Below the pieces are notes generated by a model, which was not told the DNA's origin, did not search any database, and saw only the letters and a program-made list of their open reading frames with translations. From Synechococcales cyanobacterium CRU_2_2 (GTDB lineage Bacteria; Cyanobacteriota; Cyanobacteriia; PCC-9006; JAAUQQ01): a DNA stretch of 38,599 nt. Position numbers and translations under genes: made by a program. The stretch lies in NCBI GenBank assembly GCA_012034805.1, contig JAAUOP010000033.1:1-38599 (forward strand). Reading direction: 5' to 3'. Of the stretch, positions 1 through 8,882 are shown piece after piece; the stretch's first letter is position 1, and each line of letters begins with the position of its first letter.

Positions 1-115
1 CCATCAGCGATCACCATCAGCTTTTTGGGTTGGGCTTGACGGATGGTTTGAAATACCTGTTCAGTGGTATCAGGGCGGTTAAAATGATAAGGACAACGGC
101 AGTTTGCAGAGGCAT
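1..115 (-). CDS. Glycosyltransferase, N-terminal fragment (frameshifted, runs off the window)
   Basis: Only the first ~38 codons are inside the window. From the ATG at 115-113 the reading is MPLQTAVVLII. After that the matching protein continues in another frame as FNRPDTTEQVFQTIRQAQ, then PKKLMVIADG. Together this resembles the start of nucleotide-diphospho-sugar glycosyltransferases (GT2-like, 'LIIFNRP..T..VF..IR...P..LLVIADGP'). The break falls in a run of four T on the coding strand (81-84 on the plus strand), and a fifth T would restore the frame. The start lies 14 bp after the stop of the upstream gene at 130-1458, so it probably ends the same operon and adds a sugar to the exported polysaccharide. 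Acceptor and donor are unknown. The family call rests on a short stretch. Confidence 0.55.
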
Positions 116-129
116 AGTTGAATCTATAC

Positions 130-1458
130 TTAATCTATTAAGGTAATAACCGAGTGAGCCAATTTACGAATTGTTCGATTAATAAAAGATCTTTTTTCGG
201 GATTAGAAAAATGATTTTTGCCTTGCTTAAGAAGTTTCTGATGCATATCAAACTTCATTTCTGAAGTCTCTTGGCCCACTTTAAACCATGCACTATTCAC
301 ACGTGCAAAGGAAACTATATTGGCGATCGAGCTAGCTATTGTAGAGGGATGAATATCTGAAAGTACATCATTGCCATATAGCATCCGATAATATAACAGC
401 GCGTCACGAGGATCCTTAAGGTGTTGACCAAATAAGAAATCCTGCACACTATTCCCTAGTCGCGAAGTATATACTAGTTCAATCGTAGATTTTGCTAAAC
501 CAGAAGGCAAAAGCATATTAGATCCATGTACTCCTACTGCGCAATCAGCAGCCTTCATATAAGCCATCCACAGACGATCCAGTTCTACATCAAATTTATT
601 GCTCCTCAAATCAACCAACTTAGCCCCTGATGGCTGTATATAATTTTCTTGGCCAAAGCCGACTAAGACAAATAGCATATCCGGGAAAATAGAACTTAGC
701 TTGCCATATAAGTTCTGAAGATTGGCCTGTTGTTGCCTAACTGTTTTTCCCCAAGTGCGATCGGCTCGATAGCTAAATAAGATTATTGGCGAATAGTTTG
801 TAACTTCCGATGAGATATCTGGTAACCCTCTAACAAATCGATCTAAGTCATAGACTTGATGGCTGGGATGAGAATATACCTTGCTTAGAAAGCATTCCTT
901 TCGTTGCTGACATTGCTCATTAATCCACTTTGCTAAAGAGGGATACCATTTCTTTCCATCCTTTATTGGTATCGGCAATTCCCAAATTTCAGCTACACCT
1001 TCTGGAACAAGATGCTTCAACTGAGTCGGAACCATTACACAACAACCTAGATCAGGTGATTCATCTAAATGGCGTTGAACATTCAACAATTTAAGAAGTG
1101 AATGACCATATAAAAAATCTAAACAGTTGATGATAATGATGCGATCGCTGTTAAAAAACTTGTGTACAATCGGTAGGATCTCTGATTTTTCTTGATTCAA
1201 TAGTCCATCTCTCAATGGCTGGCTAAACCAATCCATCTCCAATGGTTCAAAAATCTCAGATGTTGATTTATTGAGAGTCACTGGAGACCAGATTGCTTGA
1301 CCTATCGGCAAATCAATATAATACTGTGCATTACACGTTGGGCAAGTAGCTTCAACTAGGCAATGCAAATTAGGTATACATATCCCTTCCAATTCAAGTC
1401 CTGTGTGATCAGATGGACAATTGGCCGAAAAATCAATTTTAGGATGTATACGAAGCAT
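130..1458 (-). CDS. Putative glycosyltransferase (GT61-like C-terminus, Cys-rich N-terminus)
   Basis: This is a 442-residue protein. The best clue is near residues 305-330: AVGVHGSNMLLPSGLAKS followed by TIEL, which resembles the 'GpHGAgLtN' motif of GT61-type capsule and N-glycan glycosyltransferases. The N-terminal 45 residues contain five cysteines (C14, C27, C33, C39, C42), including CPTC, and look like a small zinc-ribbon; that part is inference. No signal peptide or membrane segment is evident, so it is probably cytosolic. The start has a GGAA-type ribosome site, and the gene begins 24 bp after the methyltransferase stop, consistent with one operon. Base composition is A+T-rich compared with genes beyond 3.1 kb, as expected for a strain-variable polysaccharide cassette. 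The exact sugar transferred cannot be told from sequence. Confidence 0.5.
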   Translation of the reverse strand: MLRIHPKIDFSANCPSDHTGLELEGICIPNLHCLVEATCPTCNAQYYIDLPIGQAIWSPVTLNKSTSEIFEPLEMDWFSQPLRDGLLNQEKSEILPIVHKFFNSDRIIIINCLDFLYGHSLLKLLNVQRHLDESPDLGCCVMVPTQLKHLVPEGVAEIWELPIPIKDGKKWYPSLAKWINEQCQQRKECFLSKVYSHPSHQVYDLDRFVRGLPDISSEVTNYSPIILFSYRADRTWGKTVRQQQANLQNLYGKLSSIFPDMLFVLVGFGQENYIQPSGAKLVDLRSNKFDVELDRLWMAYMKAADCAVGVHGSNMLLPSGLAKSTIELVYTSRLGNSVQDFLFGQHLKDPRDALLYYRMLYGNDVLSDIHPSTIASSIANIVSFARVNSAWFKVGQETSEMKFDMHQKLLKQGKNHFSNPEKRSFINRTIRKLAHSVITLID

Positions 1459-1482
1459 TGTTTTAATTCCATTAAAATTGAT

Positions 1483-2241
1483 TTAGTATGCAGAACGTTT
1501 GAAGTGATAGCAACCTGTACCAAATCCTGATTTGAGTCGATCGCCAAACTCGTCACCATAAATGTATCGGGCTTCTATCAATTCGAAACCACTAAATAAT
1601 TTCAGAATATATTCTTCTTTAAAGGCTCGATGGGCATTAAAGTAAATTTTATTACTGTCATCTAAAGGCAAAGAAATATAAAGATGGCCATCAGGCTTAA
1701 TGACACGCTTAAGTTCTGCAACAGCCTTCTCAGTCCCGGATGGATCTAATGGATCACCATATCGACCGAGTCCAATATGCTCAACAACGCAAAGACTTGA
1801 CAATGATTCGACACTGCTATCTGCGAATGGAAGGTCTAAAATTGAACCCTCCACAAATTTGATTGTGTCTAATGGGAGAGATAGAGGTCTGATATCCACC
1901 ATTGTTAGAGGAAATACCTTGGAAAGAAGTGCGACAAACTTATTTTGAGAACCAACATCAATGTGATAGGTGGGTTTTACTGCCACTATTTGCTCAAATG
2001 CCCAAGCATCCTGGTAGAAATAAGTAGGTTCAATTGTGGTTTCAACGGTATCATCTCCGATGCAAGGATAAAAATAATCGATCTTAGCTCTATTTTCTAT
2101 TGCAGCGAGTTTATTGTATTGACTGTATGAATTCCAAAATCTTCTCCACCCTGCAATATCTTTCTTCCATTTTGAGATTGTCTTAAAAGGGGAAAGATCT
2201 GATTTCGTCTGTCGTAATATCCATAAAAATTCCTTAAGCAT
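1483..2241 (-). CDS. SAM-dependent methyltransferase, DUF268-like
   Basis: This 252-residue protein has a class I methyltransferase layout. It carries a SAM-binding motif I around 'HIDVGSQNKFVALLS' (residues ~95-110), 'TMVDIRPL' after the second strand, and 'GSILDLPFADSSVESL' as the adenine-contacting acidic loop. The hallmark is 'VVEHIGLGRYGDPLDPSG', then 'AVAELKRVIKPDGHLYIS', which matches DUF268-type proteins found in polysaccharide clusters. It probably methylates or otherwise modifies a sugar or the glycan end. Methyl capping of the nonreducing end is a known export signal for some Wzm/Wzt systems, but that role is inferred from context here. The start is supported by an AGGAGT site at 2246-2251, six bases upstream. 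The gene is A+T-rich and leads the tail cassette. Confidence 0.75.
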   Translation of the reverse strand: MLKEFLWILRQTKSDLSPFKTISKWKKDIAGWRRFWNSYSQYNKLAAIENRAKIDYFYPCIGDDTVETTIEPTYFYQDAWAFEQIVAVKPTYHIDVGSQNKFVALLSKVFPLTMVDIRPLSLPLDTIKFVEGSILDLPFADSSVESLSSLCVVEHIGLGRYGDPLDPSGTEKAVAELKRVIKPDGHLYISLPLDDSNKIYFNAHRAFKEEYILKLFSGFELIEARYIYGDEFGDRLKSGFGTGCYHFKRSAY

Positions 2242-2434
2242 ATCGACTCCTGATGAGTTAAGAACTAACAGTTTAAAGCGGGATAAAATTTCTCTTGAGA
2301 CACCTGAAGTCTTTAATAGTTTAAAGTTGCTATAGATAAGGTATATCGGCTTAAATTCTTGCCCGAATTAAATGAACAAATTTGAAAAGTAGATGGATTT
2401 GAAATTTGTTGTGCTTTAACATCACATTGGCTCT
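2242..2434 (-). other. A+T-rich gap between wzt and the methyltransferase
   Basis: This 193-bp non-coding stretch is the largest gap in the tail of the operon and is strikingly A+T-rich. The 9-mer AGTTTAAAG occurs twice (about 2269 and 2322). I see no good intrinsic terminator. It may hold a secondary promoter for the methyltransferase-glycosyltransferase cassette, but no -35/-10 pair stands out. Confidence 0.3.
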
Positions 2435-3735
2435 TCAACTGGACAATACATGCGTCATAGCCATGTCAGGCTCCATACGCCACTTAGCATCCACTAAACA
2501 GACGCCATGTGAAATTGGCGGTACTTCACCAGATCCATAAAAGTCGCCATCTACAACTGATAGATTAATAGCTTGACTCATTGTATCTAGATAACAGCCA
2601 TCTAGCATTAATGAATAATCAAGATTGTAGGTTGCAGCAGGTAAAGGTAATTGATGAATTCTGCAAATGAATGATCCGCTCTGGGAGATTCTGCCAAACT
2701 CATCTTGAGTCAACCTATTGTGCTGGAGAAAAACAGGAATATCTGATTGAGTCCTGACACCTATGCTAGCGATAATTCGTGAGAAATCTGAGTTTTCTTG
2801 AGCTTCAAAATGTAAATATATATCGACTGCTTGACCGGAAATAACATTATCCAATATGTTGCCCCTTGTATCTCTAACTTCGATCGCGACAATTCTGACC
2901 TTGCCAGAACCCTGACGATCTTTTCGATCGCGTAGTGAAATAGATCTATCTGAATTGTTTGTTAAATACTGGGAAATTGCATTATATTGGCTTCCAATTA
3001 ACTGAACCTTACCTCTATTCAGTACGATGCCTGTTTGGCAGAGCTTTTCAATTGCGGCCATCTGATGACTCACAAAAATAACAGTCCTTCCCTCCTTCCC
3101 CACATCCTCCATTTTCCCCAAACACTTCTTCTGAAACTGGGCATCTCCAACCGCCAACACCTCATCCACAATCAGAATCTCCGGCTCCAAATGCGCCGCC
3201 ACCGCAAACGCCAGCCGCACATACATCCCGCTGGAGTAGCGCTTTACGGGCGTATCTAGAAACTTTTCCACCTCCGCAAACGCCACAATTTCATCAAACT
3301 TTCGCTTAATCTCCGCCTTGCCCATGCCCAAATGGCACCGTTCAGGTAGATATTTTCCCGACCTGTCAACTCTGGATGAAACCCTGTTCCTACCTCTAGC
3401 AAACTTGCGACTCGGCCTTTAATCGAAATTCGCCCTTCTGTGGGCTCAACAATGCGGCTGAGGATTTTCAGGAGTGTTGATTTACCTGCGCCGTTGCGGC
3501 CAATGATGCCAACTCGGTCTCCTTGCTGAATTTCAAACGAAACATCCTTCAGTGCCCAAAATTCCTCCCGGCTCGGTGACTCCAGTTTCGACCTTCTGCC
3601 AAAAGACTTTGCCAACGACTTTGCGCCATCCGCCATCACATCGCGAAGGGCTTTATAATTGCTTCGGCCTTCCTGCTGATGGCTGAGCACATATTTTTTG
3701 CCTAGGTTCTCAACTCGAATAATAGTGTCAGACAT
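2435..3735 (-). CDS. wzt: Polysaccharide ABC exporter ATPase Wzt with C-terminal glycan-binding domain (frameshifted)
   Basis: The ATPase energizes export of a lipid-linked polysaccharide across the inner membrane with the permease at 4470-5360. The N-terminal part (3735-3256) carries Walker [10 protein letters not shown] at residues 79-87. The remainder (from ~3331) carries the signature [12 protein letters not shown], Walker [13 protein letters not shown] and a ~200-residue C-terminal domain of the Wzt type, which in known systems recognizes the glycan. The two parts are in different frames. Coding sequence reads GCCATTTGGGC where homologues need ILGMGKAE; one extra T in the T3 run (3330-3332, plus strand) gives one ORF of 433 codons, the normal family length. 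Composition changes sharply near 3070-3120, between the ATPase core and the C-terminal domain. The gene follows the nucleotidyltransferase by 66 bp. Confidence 0.88.
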
Positions 3736-3801
3736 CGTTAACTCGTAAAATTAGATCGGTGATTAGATCAACGCTTTCGTAGACATCGCTAAAAGAAAGT
3801 T

Positions 3802-4428
3802 CTAGGAGTTTTCATATTCTAGCCTCCCCAATACAATTAAACTCTCCACATCCTCTAAAGCTTCTGGAAAATACATTTGAATAACCTGACGAATTTTTTC
3901 TAGCTCCTCTTCACCGGCTCCTCCCAACATCCGACTCACATCGGCCAAATCTTGAGCGCGGCTCGCCTGGATTTTCATCAATACTAAATAGGGCAACGCG
4001 ATCACCGGCAGACCATCTGGGGAATAATTGGGTTGAGCCAAAGCCGTCGAGATCCAATCTGCCTCAGAAATCAAAACATCCAAAGAAGTACCATCCACGA
4101 GCTGCCATTGGCTTCCTGGAATGCCCAGTTCTCCGATTCTGATTGCGCTTGCCTTTTCCAGCAGCGCATACACAGTAGAAGTTTCCTGCATTGATATCAA
4201 AATATCTAAATCCAACGTAGACCGCTCAGGCATGTACATTCGAGTCGCAACGCCCCCCACGATAACAAACAGGCCAGGCAGCAAGATCTGGTTTAAGTCA
4301 CTCACGGTATGCACCCACGTTCTTCGTTGCAATAAAGCCAAGCCACTGCCTGAACCTGGCTTAACCCGCTTCAGTGCCAGCTCAATAAAGCAGCGCCGAA
4401 AGTCAGCCCGAACCATCCCCAACACCAT
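3802..4428 (-). CDS. AbiEii-like nucleotidyltransferase-fold protein
   Basis: This 208-residue protein has the core motif 'LFVIVGGVATRMYMPERS', then 'TLDLDIL', matching the nucleotidyltransferase fold of the AbiEii/AbiGii and MNT-like families (GG for the usual GS, then an Asp-x-Asp metal pair). A later 'VLISEADW' and 'IALPYLVLMKIQASRAQDLADV' match the family's C-terminal part, where K and D residues follow a conserved order. The start is unambiguous, with a near-perfect site AAGGAGGT at 4435-4442 six bases upstream. The gene sits between wzm and wzt (gaps 41 and 66 bp), an unusual place for this family. No partner antitoxin gene is adjacent, so a toxin role is not supported. Whether it modifies a sugar, a protein or RNA is unknown. 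Confidence 0.7.
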   Translation of the reverse strand: MVLGMVRADFRRCFIELALKRVKPGSGSGLALLQRRTWVHTVSDLNQILLPGLFVIVGGVATRMYMPERSTLDLDILISMQETSTVYALLEKASAIRIGELGIPGSQWQLVDGTSLDVLISEADWISTALAQPNYSPDGLPVIALPYLVLMKIQASRAQDLADVSRMLGGAGEEELEKIRQVIQMYFPEALEDVESLIVLGRLEYENS

Positions 4429-4469
4429 TAGAATACCTCCTTGCTCAGCGGTATAAACCCAATTTTTGA

Positions 4470-5360
4470 CTAAATTACATCCGCAAATCGCCGCTCCATT
4501 TTACGGAAATACCAAATTCCTGTCACAAGCAAGAACACAACTAAACCAAGAGAAAGCAAAAATCCCGGTAAATAAAGCGACGCATCACCTCCTAAGATGG
4601 CCCAGCGAAAGCCGTCGATGACGCCAACCATTGGATTGAGGGAATAGAGCAATCGCCACTTTTCCGGGACGATGCTGCTACTGAATCCTACTGGAGAAAT
4701 ATACAAACCAAATTGCACAATAAACGGAACAATATAGCGAAAATCTCGATATTCGACATTGAGGGCCGCGAGCCACAGCCCCGCGCCCATGGAGGCCGCA
4801 AAGGCAATCAGAACAAAGGCCGGTAGGGTCAGAATGCGCCAGCCCGGAACAAAGTCATAGTAGGCCATTAATCCCAATAGGATAATCCCCGAAATCATGA
4901 AGTCTACAAAGCTGACAATGACGGCGCTGGCGGGTACAACCAGTCTGGGAAAGTAGACCTTAGAAACGAGGTTTGAGTTGGCGATCAGGCTATTGCTGCA
5001 TTCGCTCAGGGCATTGGCAAAGAACTGCCAGGGCAACATCGCCGAAAACACTAAGATGGGATACGGTGCACCTTCCGAGGGCAACTTGGCGAGATTACCA
5101 AACACGACGCTGAACACCACCATCGTCAGAAAAGGTCGAATCAGTGCCCAGGCCAAACCGATTACGGTTTGCTTGTAGCGCACCAGAACATCGCGCCAAG
5201 CCAAAAAATAAAATAGCTCGCGATATTTCCAGATATCTTTCCAATATTGACGTTCGGTGCGCCCAGCCTCAATGATCAGCTCTTGCGGGGGCGAATCCCG
5301 ATCGGCGGAGCTGTTCCTAACCATGCTTGGCAGATGTGGGGTTGGCGGAGATGCTTTCAT
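4470..5360 (-). CDS. wzm: Polysaccharide ABC exporter permease Wzm
   Basis: This 296-residue ABC-2 type permease forms the inner-membrane channel for a polysaccharide with Wzt. After a ~35-residue cytosolic start it contains 'YRELFYFLAWRDVLVRYKQT', then 'GLAWALIRPFLTMVVFSVVF', the classic start of Wzm/TagG permeases. Roughly six hydrophobic spans follow, including 'LPWQFFANAL', 'VSFVDFMISGIILLGL', 'YISPVGFSSSIVP' and 'LNPMVGVIDGFRWAILG'. The last two are conserved family signatures. The C-terminus is short and basic (WYFRKMERRFADVI). It begins the downstream half of the locus, is followed after 41 bp by the nucleotidyltransferase, and belongs with Wzt. Intact and of normal length. Confidence 0.93.
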   Translation of the reverse strand: MKASPPTPHLPSMVRNSSADRDSPPQELIIEAGRTERQYWKDIWKYRELFYFLAWRDVLVRYKQTVIGLAWALIRPFLTMVVFSVVFGNLAKLPSEGAPYPILVFSAMLPWQFFANALSECSNSLIANSNLVSKVYFPRLVVPASAVIVSFVDFMISGIILLGLMAYYDFVPGWRILTLPAFVLIAFAASMGAGLWLAALNVEYRDFRYIVPFIVQFGLYISPVGFSSSIVPEKWRLLYSLNPMVGVIDGFRWAILGGDASLYLPGFLLSLGLVVFLLVTGIWYFRKMERRFADVI

Positions 5361-5451
5361 ACTTTTCTCTATCTTAGAAGATATTAACTTTTTATACCGT
5401 TGTCGCCAAGACTCGGATACTCGGATCCGTCCGGGGGCCTAGAGCCTAGCC

Positions 5452-6402
5452 CTAGGGGATGTTTTTCTGGAACGCTCTGGGGATTGTTTGCATGAGATCG
5501 CCGAGATCGCGCCAGAGTGACCATGGGGCGGTATAAAGCAGATCGGGGGTGCCTTGCTCTGTCCAGCTTTCGGGCATCTGGGCTGGTTTGACGACCGTCC
5601 AAGCCCCTGTCATCCCCGGCATGATATTCAGACGAGGGTAGTGATTGGGTGGGATTTGGGCGAGATCTGCCAAGCTCCGGGCTTGGGGGCCGACCAAACT
5701 GATTTGGCCGAGGAGGACATTCAGTAGCTGGGGCCATCGATCGATGCCGTAGCGACACAGCCAGGCCCCGATGGGCGTCAGGGGGCGGTCTAGCACGATC
5801 GCATCCAATTCGGCAACATGCTCCGAACCAACTCCGTTACCCGAGCCAGCCGCAGGCGCATCCTCAGTGCAACGAAACGTCAGGAGTTTAAACAAACGTC
5901 CTCGTTTACCGATGTGCCAGCTTCGGGAAAAAATAGTGCCGGGGGTGGCCAGCCCAATCAGCAGGGCTGCAGTCAACAAAAGCGGGCTGAGAATCGCGAG
6001 CAGAAGGCAAGCCGCGAGGCGATCGCACCCTCCCTTAATCACCCAAGCCAATGGCCTCGCCCGCTCCGGCAGGGCTGGCGTCGATCGCAACCGCAGATAA
6101 ACCGGCTTGTGCGCTCGCTGACCGAGCTCCGCCCAAAGCTGCAAGTCCGTCGCTGGCAGATCGGGAGCCAACAAGACAAGCTTGACCGACGATCGCAGCA
6201 AGCATTGGAGGAGCCGTTCGCGATCGCCCTCCACCCAACTAAACCGGCGAGTTTGGCGATCGCCAGCCCGCTGCATTCTACCCGTGATCACGAGCTTGCG
6301 CTGTCGCCAGGCCACACCGTAGGACAACTTCTGACGACAGCAACTCACACTATCTTTCACTCCCAAAATCACCATCGCCGAGGATGTCGCATCCATATCC
6401 AC
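5452..6402 (-). CDS. Bacterial sugar transferase (HepC-like initiating phosphoglycosyltransferase)
   Basis: This 316-residue protein belongs to the bacterial sugar transferase family, which moves a sugar phosphate onto undecaprenyl phosphate to start repeat-unit synthesis at the inner membrane. The N-terminal ~120 residues are soluble and variable. A basic entry segment then leads into one hydrophobic helix (DRLAACLLLAILSPLLLTAA, ~130-150) and the catalytic part: 'LFKLLTFRC', 'LDRPLTPIGAWLCRYGIDRW', 'PQLLNVLLGQISLVGPQARS' and 'HYPRLNIMPGMTGAWTV'. The family's 'KFRSM' box is altered to KLLTF, as in the divergent cyanobacterial HepC-like branch. It lies 65 bp after the Wzc-like gene, probably in one transcript. 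The start could also be Met10. The sugar is unknown. Confidence 0.85.
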   Translation of the reverse strand: MDMDATSSAMVILGVKDSVSCCRQKLSYGVAWRQRKLVITGRMQRAGDRQTRRFSWVEGDRERLLQCLLRSSVKLVLLAPDLPATDLQLWAELGQRAHKPVYLRLRSTPALPERARPLAWVIKGGCDRLAACLLLAILSPLLLTAALLIGLATPGTIFSRSWHIGKRGRLFKLLTFRCTEDAPAAGSGNGVGSEHVAELDAIVLDRPLTPIGAWLCRYGIDRWPQLLNVLLGQISLVGPQARSLADLAQIPPNHYPRLNIMPGMTGAWTVVKPAQMPESWTEQGTPDLLYTAPWSLWRDLGDLMQTIPRAFQKNIP

Positions 6403-6467
6403 TCATCTCAAGCTCGCAGGTTGTCAGGGCAGAATCAGCAGGGCTTTGACTCGCTTTAGTTGTCGTC

Positions 6468-8714
6468 TTAGTTATCGTCATCATTCACCACATAGGCATA
6501 CTGTTGACGAATTTGACTCACACCATTGGCCACTACACCAATGACATTGAGGTGTCGCAAATTTTCCAGGGATTGAGTCAGCTCCGTTTTGGTTAACCGA
6601 TCCATTCGACCCACCATCAACACCCCATCACACTGGGAGGCCATCAACATGGCATCCACCATGCCCGAGGAGGGTGGCGCATCAATAATCACCAAATCGT
6701 AGTGATCCTCAAAGGTTTGAATCAGCTCTTTCATGCGTCGAGAACTCAACAGCTTGGGCGCATCTGCCGAAGCCGGGCCTGCGGTGAGCACTGACACACC
6801 GGTGCGGCCCGCTTCTTCCGCCAGGGGCAACAAATGGGGCGGAATTTCACCGCCTTCTTTCAGCACCGTCGAAAGCCCTTCGCGGTTGGGCAAATTCATC
6901 AGATTGTGAAGACTCGGGCGGCGCAAGTCACCATCAATCAGCAGCACCCGCCGATGCAAACGCGCGGCGCTAAAGGCTAGCCCCACGGCCAGTGTAGACT
7001 TGCCTTCCCCCGCGAGGGCCGAGGTGACCACCAGCGACTTGATCGCGCCCGTGGTATTAACCAGATGAATATTTTGGTAGACCAAATCCATCGCCTCACG
7101 GAACCCGTGCCAGCGCAAAATCGACTGCATCGCGGGGGCCAAGGCTTCCTCGTTATCATCTATCTCGTCTCGAGAATTGCGGCCAAAATCAGCGCCCTCC
7201 ACTCGAATCACGGGCACCATGCCCAGCAAAGGCACCGGCACCTGCTTTTGGAGATCGTCAGAGGTGTGAACCATATCGTCGAGGGCTTCTCGACCAAAGG
7301 CGGCCATCCCGCCCAGCATCAGACCGGCCACCGCTCCCAGGAGCAAATTTTTCGACAGGGTTGGCCCGAGCGGATAGCCCCGCAGCGGTTCTTCAACCAC
7401 CTGCCAATCGAAGGCCCCTCGGGCAATGTCGAGGCCCAATTCTTGCTGGGCCGTCAACAGCAATTGGAGGGTCTCGCGGCTGGTGACGATGGCGGGTAGG
7501 AGTCTGCCGTATTCGGCGAGGAGTTCGGGGTAGCGGCTCAGCTCGGCCTGGATGAGCTGGCGCGATCGCAACAATCCCTGCTGCCGAGCCACCGACGAAT
7601 CCAAATTAATCTTGGCCGTCAGCATCTCATTGACCAAATTCACATCCGAAGCCGACAACTGCCCCTGAAACAACAGCGCTTCTGGACTGGTATCGCTCAC
7701 ATCGACGTTGAGCGCGCGGCCAATTTCACCGGCCAACAGTTGCAATTGATTTTGCCGTTGCTCATTCAGCTGTTGCACTTGGGGCGTCAGCTCGGTGAAG
7801 CGCAACCGCTGCTGCACCAAACCCAGTTCCGTCTCCTGGATTTGATTGAGCAACCCCTGGTAGCGGGTGGATTGACTCAGCCGCGCCGCCAGCACCGCCT
7901 GTTCGGGGCCTAGGCCAATCTGCTGCACCAAACTGGCGTAGCGACTGTTCATCTCCCGCATTAAACTTTCGTTGGCTCGTAGTTCTTGATCTAGCGTATT
8001 GAGGATGGCAACCTGGGCTTGGGCCTGTTGTTCTGGGTCAATCAGTCCCTTGCTTTTGCGAAATGTTTCGAGGGATGATTCGGCTTGAGCGACCTGCTGT
8101 TTTGCCCCAGGAATCTGTTCGTTGATAAACGCGAGTCCCTCCTCTAGGCGTTTTTTCTGTTGCTCGAGGTTGTAGTCTTGATACACCTGTTGCAGCGCCT
8201 GCAAGACCCGCTGGGTCTTAATATCATCGTTGGAGGTGTACTCCACCTGAAAAATGTTGGTTGGAGACGCTTTCTTGGGGTCTGGGCTGACTTGGCCAAT
8301 TTCGATCGCCTGTTTGAAGGCGTAAAATGCTCTTGGATCCTGGGGATTGATCTCCGGATAAAGACCGGGATATTGCTCCTGGATGACAAACATTGCACGG
8401 CGGATGAGGTCTGTGCTTTGCATCACCACAATTTGCCCTGCAATATCCACTTGAACTTCGGGATCCACAAAGGTCGCATCAGGGCTCTTGGTGGTGCTTC
8501 TGTAGTTGGATTGAACCAAGAATTGCATCGAGCTGACATACTCTGGCTCTTGCCGGGAGCTGTGAACCACGGCGGCAATCAAGGACAAAAAGAAGGGAAT
8601 TAAAACCCAAAACTTGCGTCGGAGCAGCACTGCAAAAAGCTGTCCATACCCCAAATCGTTGTCCATTTCGAGTTTTTGATTTAAGGTCTGAAATGGAACA
8701 TTCGCTGCGTTCAT
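6468..8714 (-). CDS. Wzc-like polysaccharide co-polymerase with BY-kinase domain
   Basis: This 748-residue inner-membrane protein controls polymer length and links synthesis to export. Layout: an N-terminal Wzz domain with one membrane helix (FWVLIPFFLSLIAAVVHSSR, ~34-53); a long periplasmic coiled-coil region (~180-400); a second helix (LLLGAVAGLMLGGMAAFG); and a C-terminal tyrosine autokinase. The kinase shows Walker A SALAGEGKSTLA, Walker A' RVLLIDGDLRRPSLH and Walker B LVIIDAPPSSG. The C-terminal tyrosine tail is short (QYAYVVNDDDN, two Tyr), poorer than in E. coli Wzc, so the autophosphorylation cluster is reduced. It follows the GT4 gene by 168 bp and precedes the sugar transferase. Full length, no frameshift. 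Confidence 0.93.
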   Translation of the reverse strand: MNAANVPFQTLNQKLEMDNDLGYGQLFAVLLRRKFWVLIPFFLSLIAAVVHSSRQEPEYVSSMQFLVQSNYRSTTKSPDATFVDPEVQVDIAGQIVVMQSTDLIRRAMFVIQEQYPGLYPEINPQDPRAFYAFKQAIEIGQVSPDPKKASPTNIFQVEYTSNDDIKTQRVLQALQQVYQDYNLEQQKKRLEEGLAFINEQIPGAKQQVAQAESSLETFRKSKGLIDPEQQAQAQVAILNTLDQELRANESLMREMNSRYASLVQQIGLGPEQAVLAARLSQSTRYQGLLNQIQETELGLVQQRLRFTELTPQVQQLNEQRQNQLQLLAGEIGRALNVDVSDTSPEALLFQGQLSASDVNLVNEMLTAKINLDSSVARQQGLLRSRQLIQAELSRYPELLAEYGRLLPAIVTSRETLQLLLTAQQELGLDIARGAFDWQVVEEPLRGYPLGPTLSKNLLLGAVAGLMLGGMAAFGREALDDMVHTSDDLQKQVPVPLLGMVPVIRVEGADFGRNSRDEIDDNEEALAPAMQSILRWHGFREAMDLVYQNIHLVNTTGAIKSLVVTSALAGEGKSTLAVGLAFSAARLHRRVLLIDGDLRRPSLHNLMNLPNREGLSTVLKEGGEIPPHLLPLAEEAGRTGVSVLTAGPASADAPKLLSSRRMKELIQTFEDHYDLVIIDAPPSSGMVDAMLMASQCDGVLMVGRMDRLTKTELTQSLENLRHLNVIGVVANGVSQIRQQYAYVVNDDDN

Positions 8715-8882
8715 GCCAACTCCTTGTGACCGTATCTATAAGCGTTAAAAATAATGGGAAGTGTCCTCGGCGTTGAGATATCCTCTCTCGGCAAGATCCT
8801 GACCCAAAGACGCTCCATCCGGACGTTTCGATGACTTTGCCCAGGCATCCGTGAAAATGCTGGTTACCATGCCGGGGCAAAT

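Noticed and set aside
3802..4428. AbiE toxin-antitoxin module
   Set aside because: Only the nucleotidyltransferase-like protein is present; neighbours are wzm and wzt, with no AbiEi-type antitoxin.
5818..6459. Open frame of about 213 codons opposite the sugar transferase gene
   Set aside because: Antisense to conserved catalytic motifs and low-complexity Gln/Arg/Ser-rich translation; a shadow frame.
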